Of a stretch of DNA of 13,873 bases, positions 13,785-13,873 are shown piece by piece (position 1 is the stretch's first letter; each line of letters begins with the position of its first letter). Source of the stretch: Propionibacteriaceae bacterium. GTDB lineage: Bacteria; Actinomycetota; Actinomycetes; Propionibacteriales; Propionibacteriaceae. The notes under the pieces are model-generated. The model had not been told where the DNA came from. It worked only from the letters and a program-made list of their open reading frames with translations, and did no database searches. The stretch covers positions 1 through 13,873 of the forward strand of contig CAJPNZ010000085.1 of the NCBI GenBank assembly GCA_905372155.1. The letters run 5' to 3'. The translations under genes and the position numbers were made by a program.

Positions 13785-13873
13785 GCAGTGTGGAAGGTCT
13801 TGTTGGTTGTTGTGTGTGTTGGGAGGGTGTGTGGTGGATGGGCTTCAGGTTTCTCCTGAGGGTTTACGTTCCC
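13785..13873. other. GT-rich tail at the window edge, no gene
   Basis: This stretch has strong G/T skew on the + strand (for example ttgttggttgttgtgtgtgt near 13800), then a small tcagg-tttct-cctga hairpin (13845-13859). I see no reading frame, tRNA or rRNA sequence. It may be the leader of a gene beyond the window. Confidence 0.4.

Noticed and set aside
1..13873. CRISPR arrays, tRNA or rRNA genes, insertion sequences with transposase
   Set aside because: I saw no regularly spaced direct repeats, cloverleaf-like sequences, rRNA signatures or transposase motifs by reading; a covariance-model scan was not possible.

Overview
The window is a complete-looking actinobacterial type VII secretion (ESX/T7SSa) locus. 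The evidence is high GC content, a single-chain three-ATPase EccC with methionine-rich membrane segments, EccB, EccD, a membrane-anchored MycP subtilase, and an ESAT-6/CFP-10-like Esx pair. There is no EccE, EspG, PE or PPE, so it is probably not mycobacterial. A member of the Propionibacteriaceae or a related high-GC actinomycete is a guess only, because no phylogenetic marker is present.

Layout. Positions 1-958 are a poorly coding left flank. It starts with about 120 bp of roughly 40% GC, followed by a 13-bp inverted repeat, a 5'-truncated reading frame of unknown family (204-632), and a 326-bp stretch with no convincing gene. A small YbaB/EbfC-like protein (959-1360, +) converges on eccC (5405-1410, -) across a strong hairpin. 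eccC diverges from a + strand pair: a first EccD paralog (5552-6886) overlapping an RDD - proline-rich - FHA protein (6883-8538). Next comes a - strand esxB-esxA operon (9414-8779) with its own hairpin terminator. A divergent 218-bp region leads into a second + strand operon, eccD (9633-10946) - eccB (10946-12337) - mycP (12334-13674), with overlapping stop/start codons. The right end (13675-13873) has a palindrome, a candidate terminator and a GT-rich tail without a gene.

How it should work. EsxB and EsxA probably form a heterodimer recognised through the C-terminal YxxxE signal of EsxB by the third ATPase domain of EccC. EccB, EccC and EccD form the inner-membrane channel, and MycP caps and stabilises it on the extracytoplasmic side.

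The most distinctive points are two divergent EccD paralogs in one locus (a possible obligate EccD heterodimer) and a dedicated RDD-FHA membrane protein co-transcribed with the first EccD. The latter may supply in trans the phosphothreonine-sensing FHA function that Firmicute EssC carries in cis. Smaller oddities are a YxxxE signal on both Esx partners, a WxS instead of WxG turn in the EsxB-like protein, and an unusual STS nucleophile motif in MycP.
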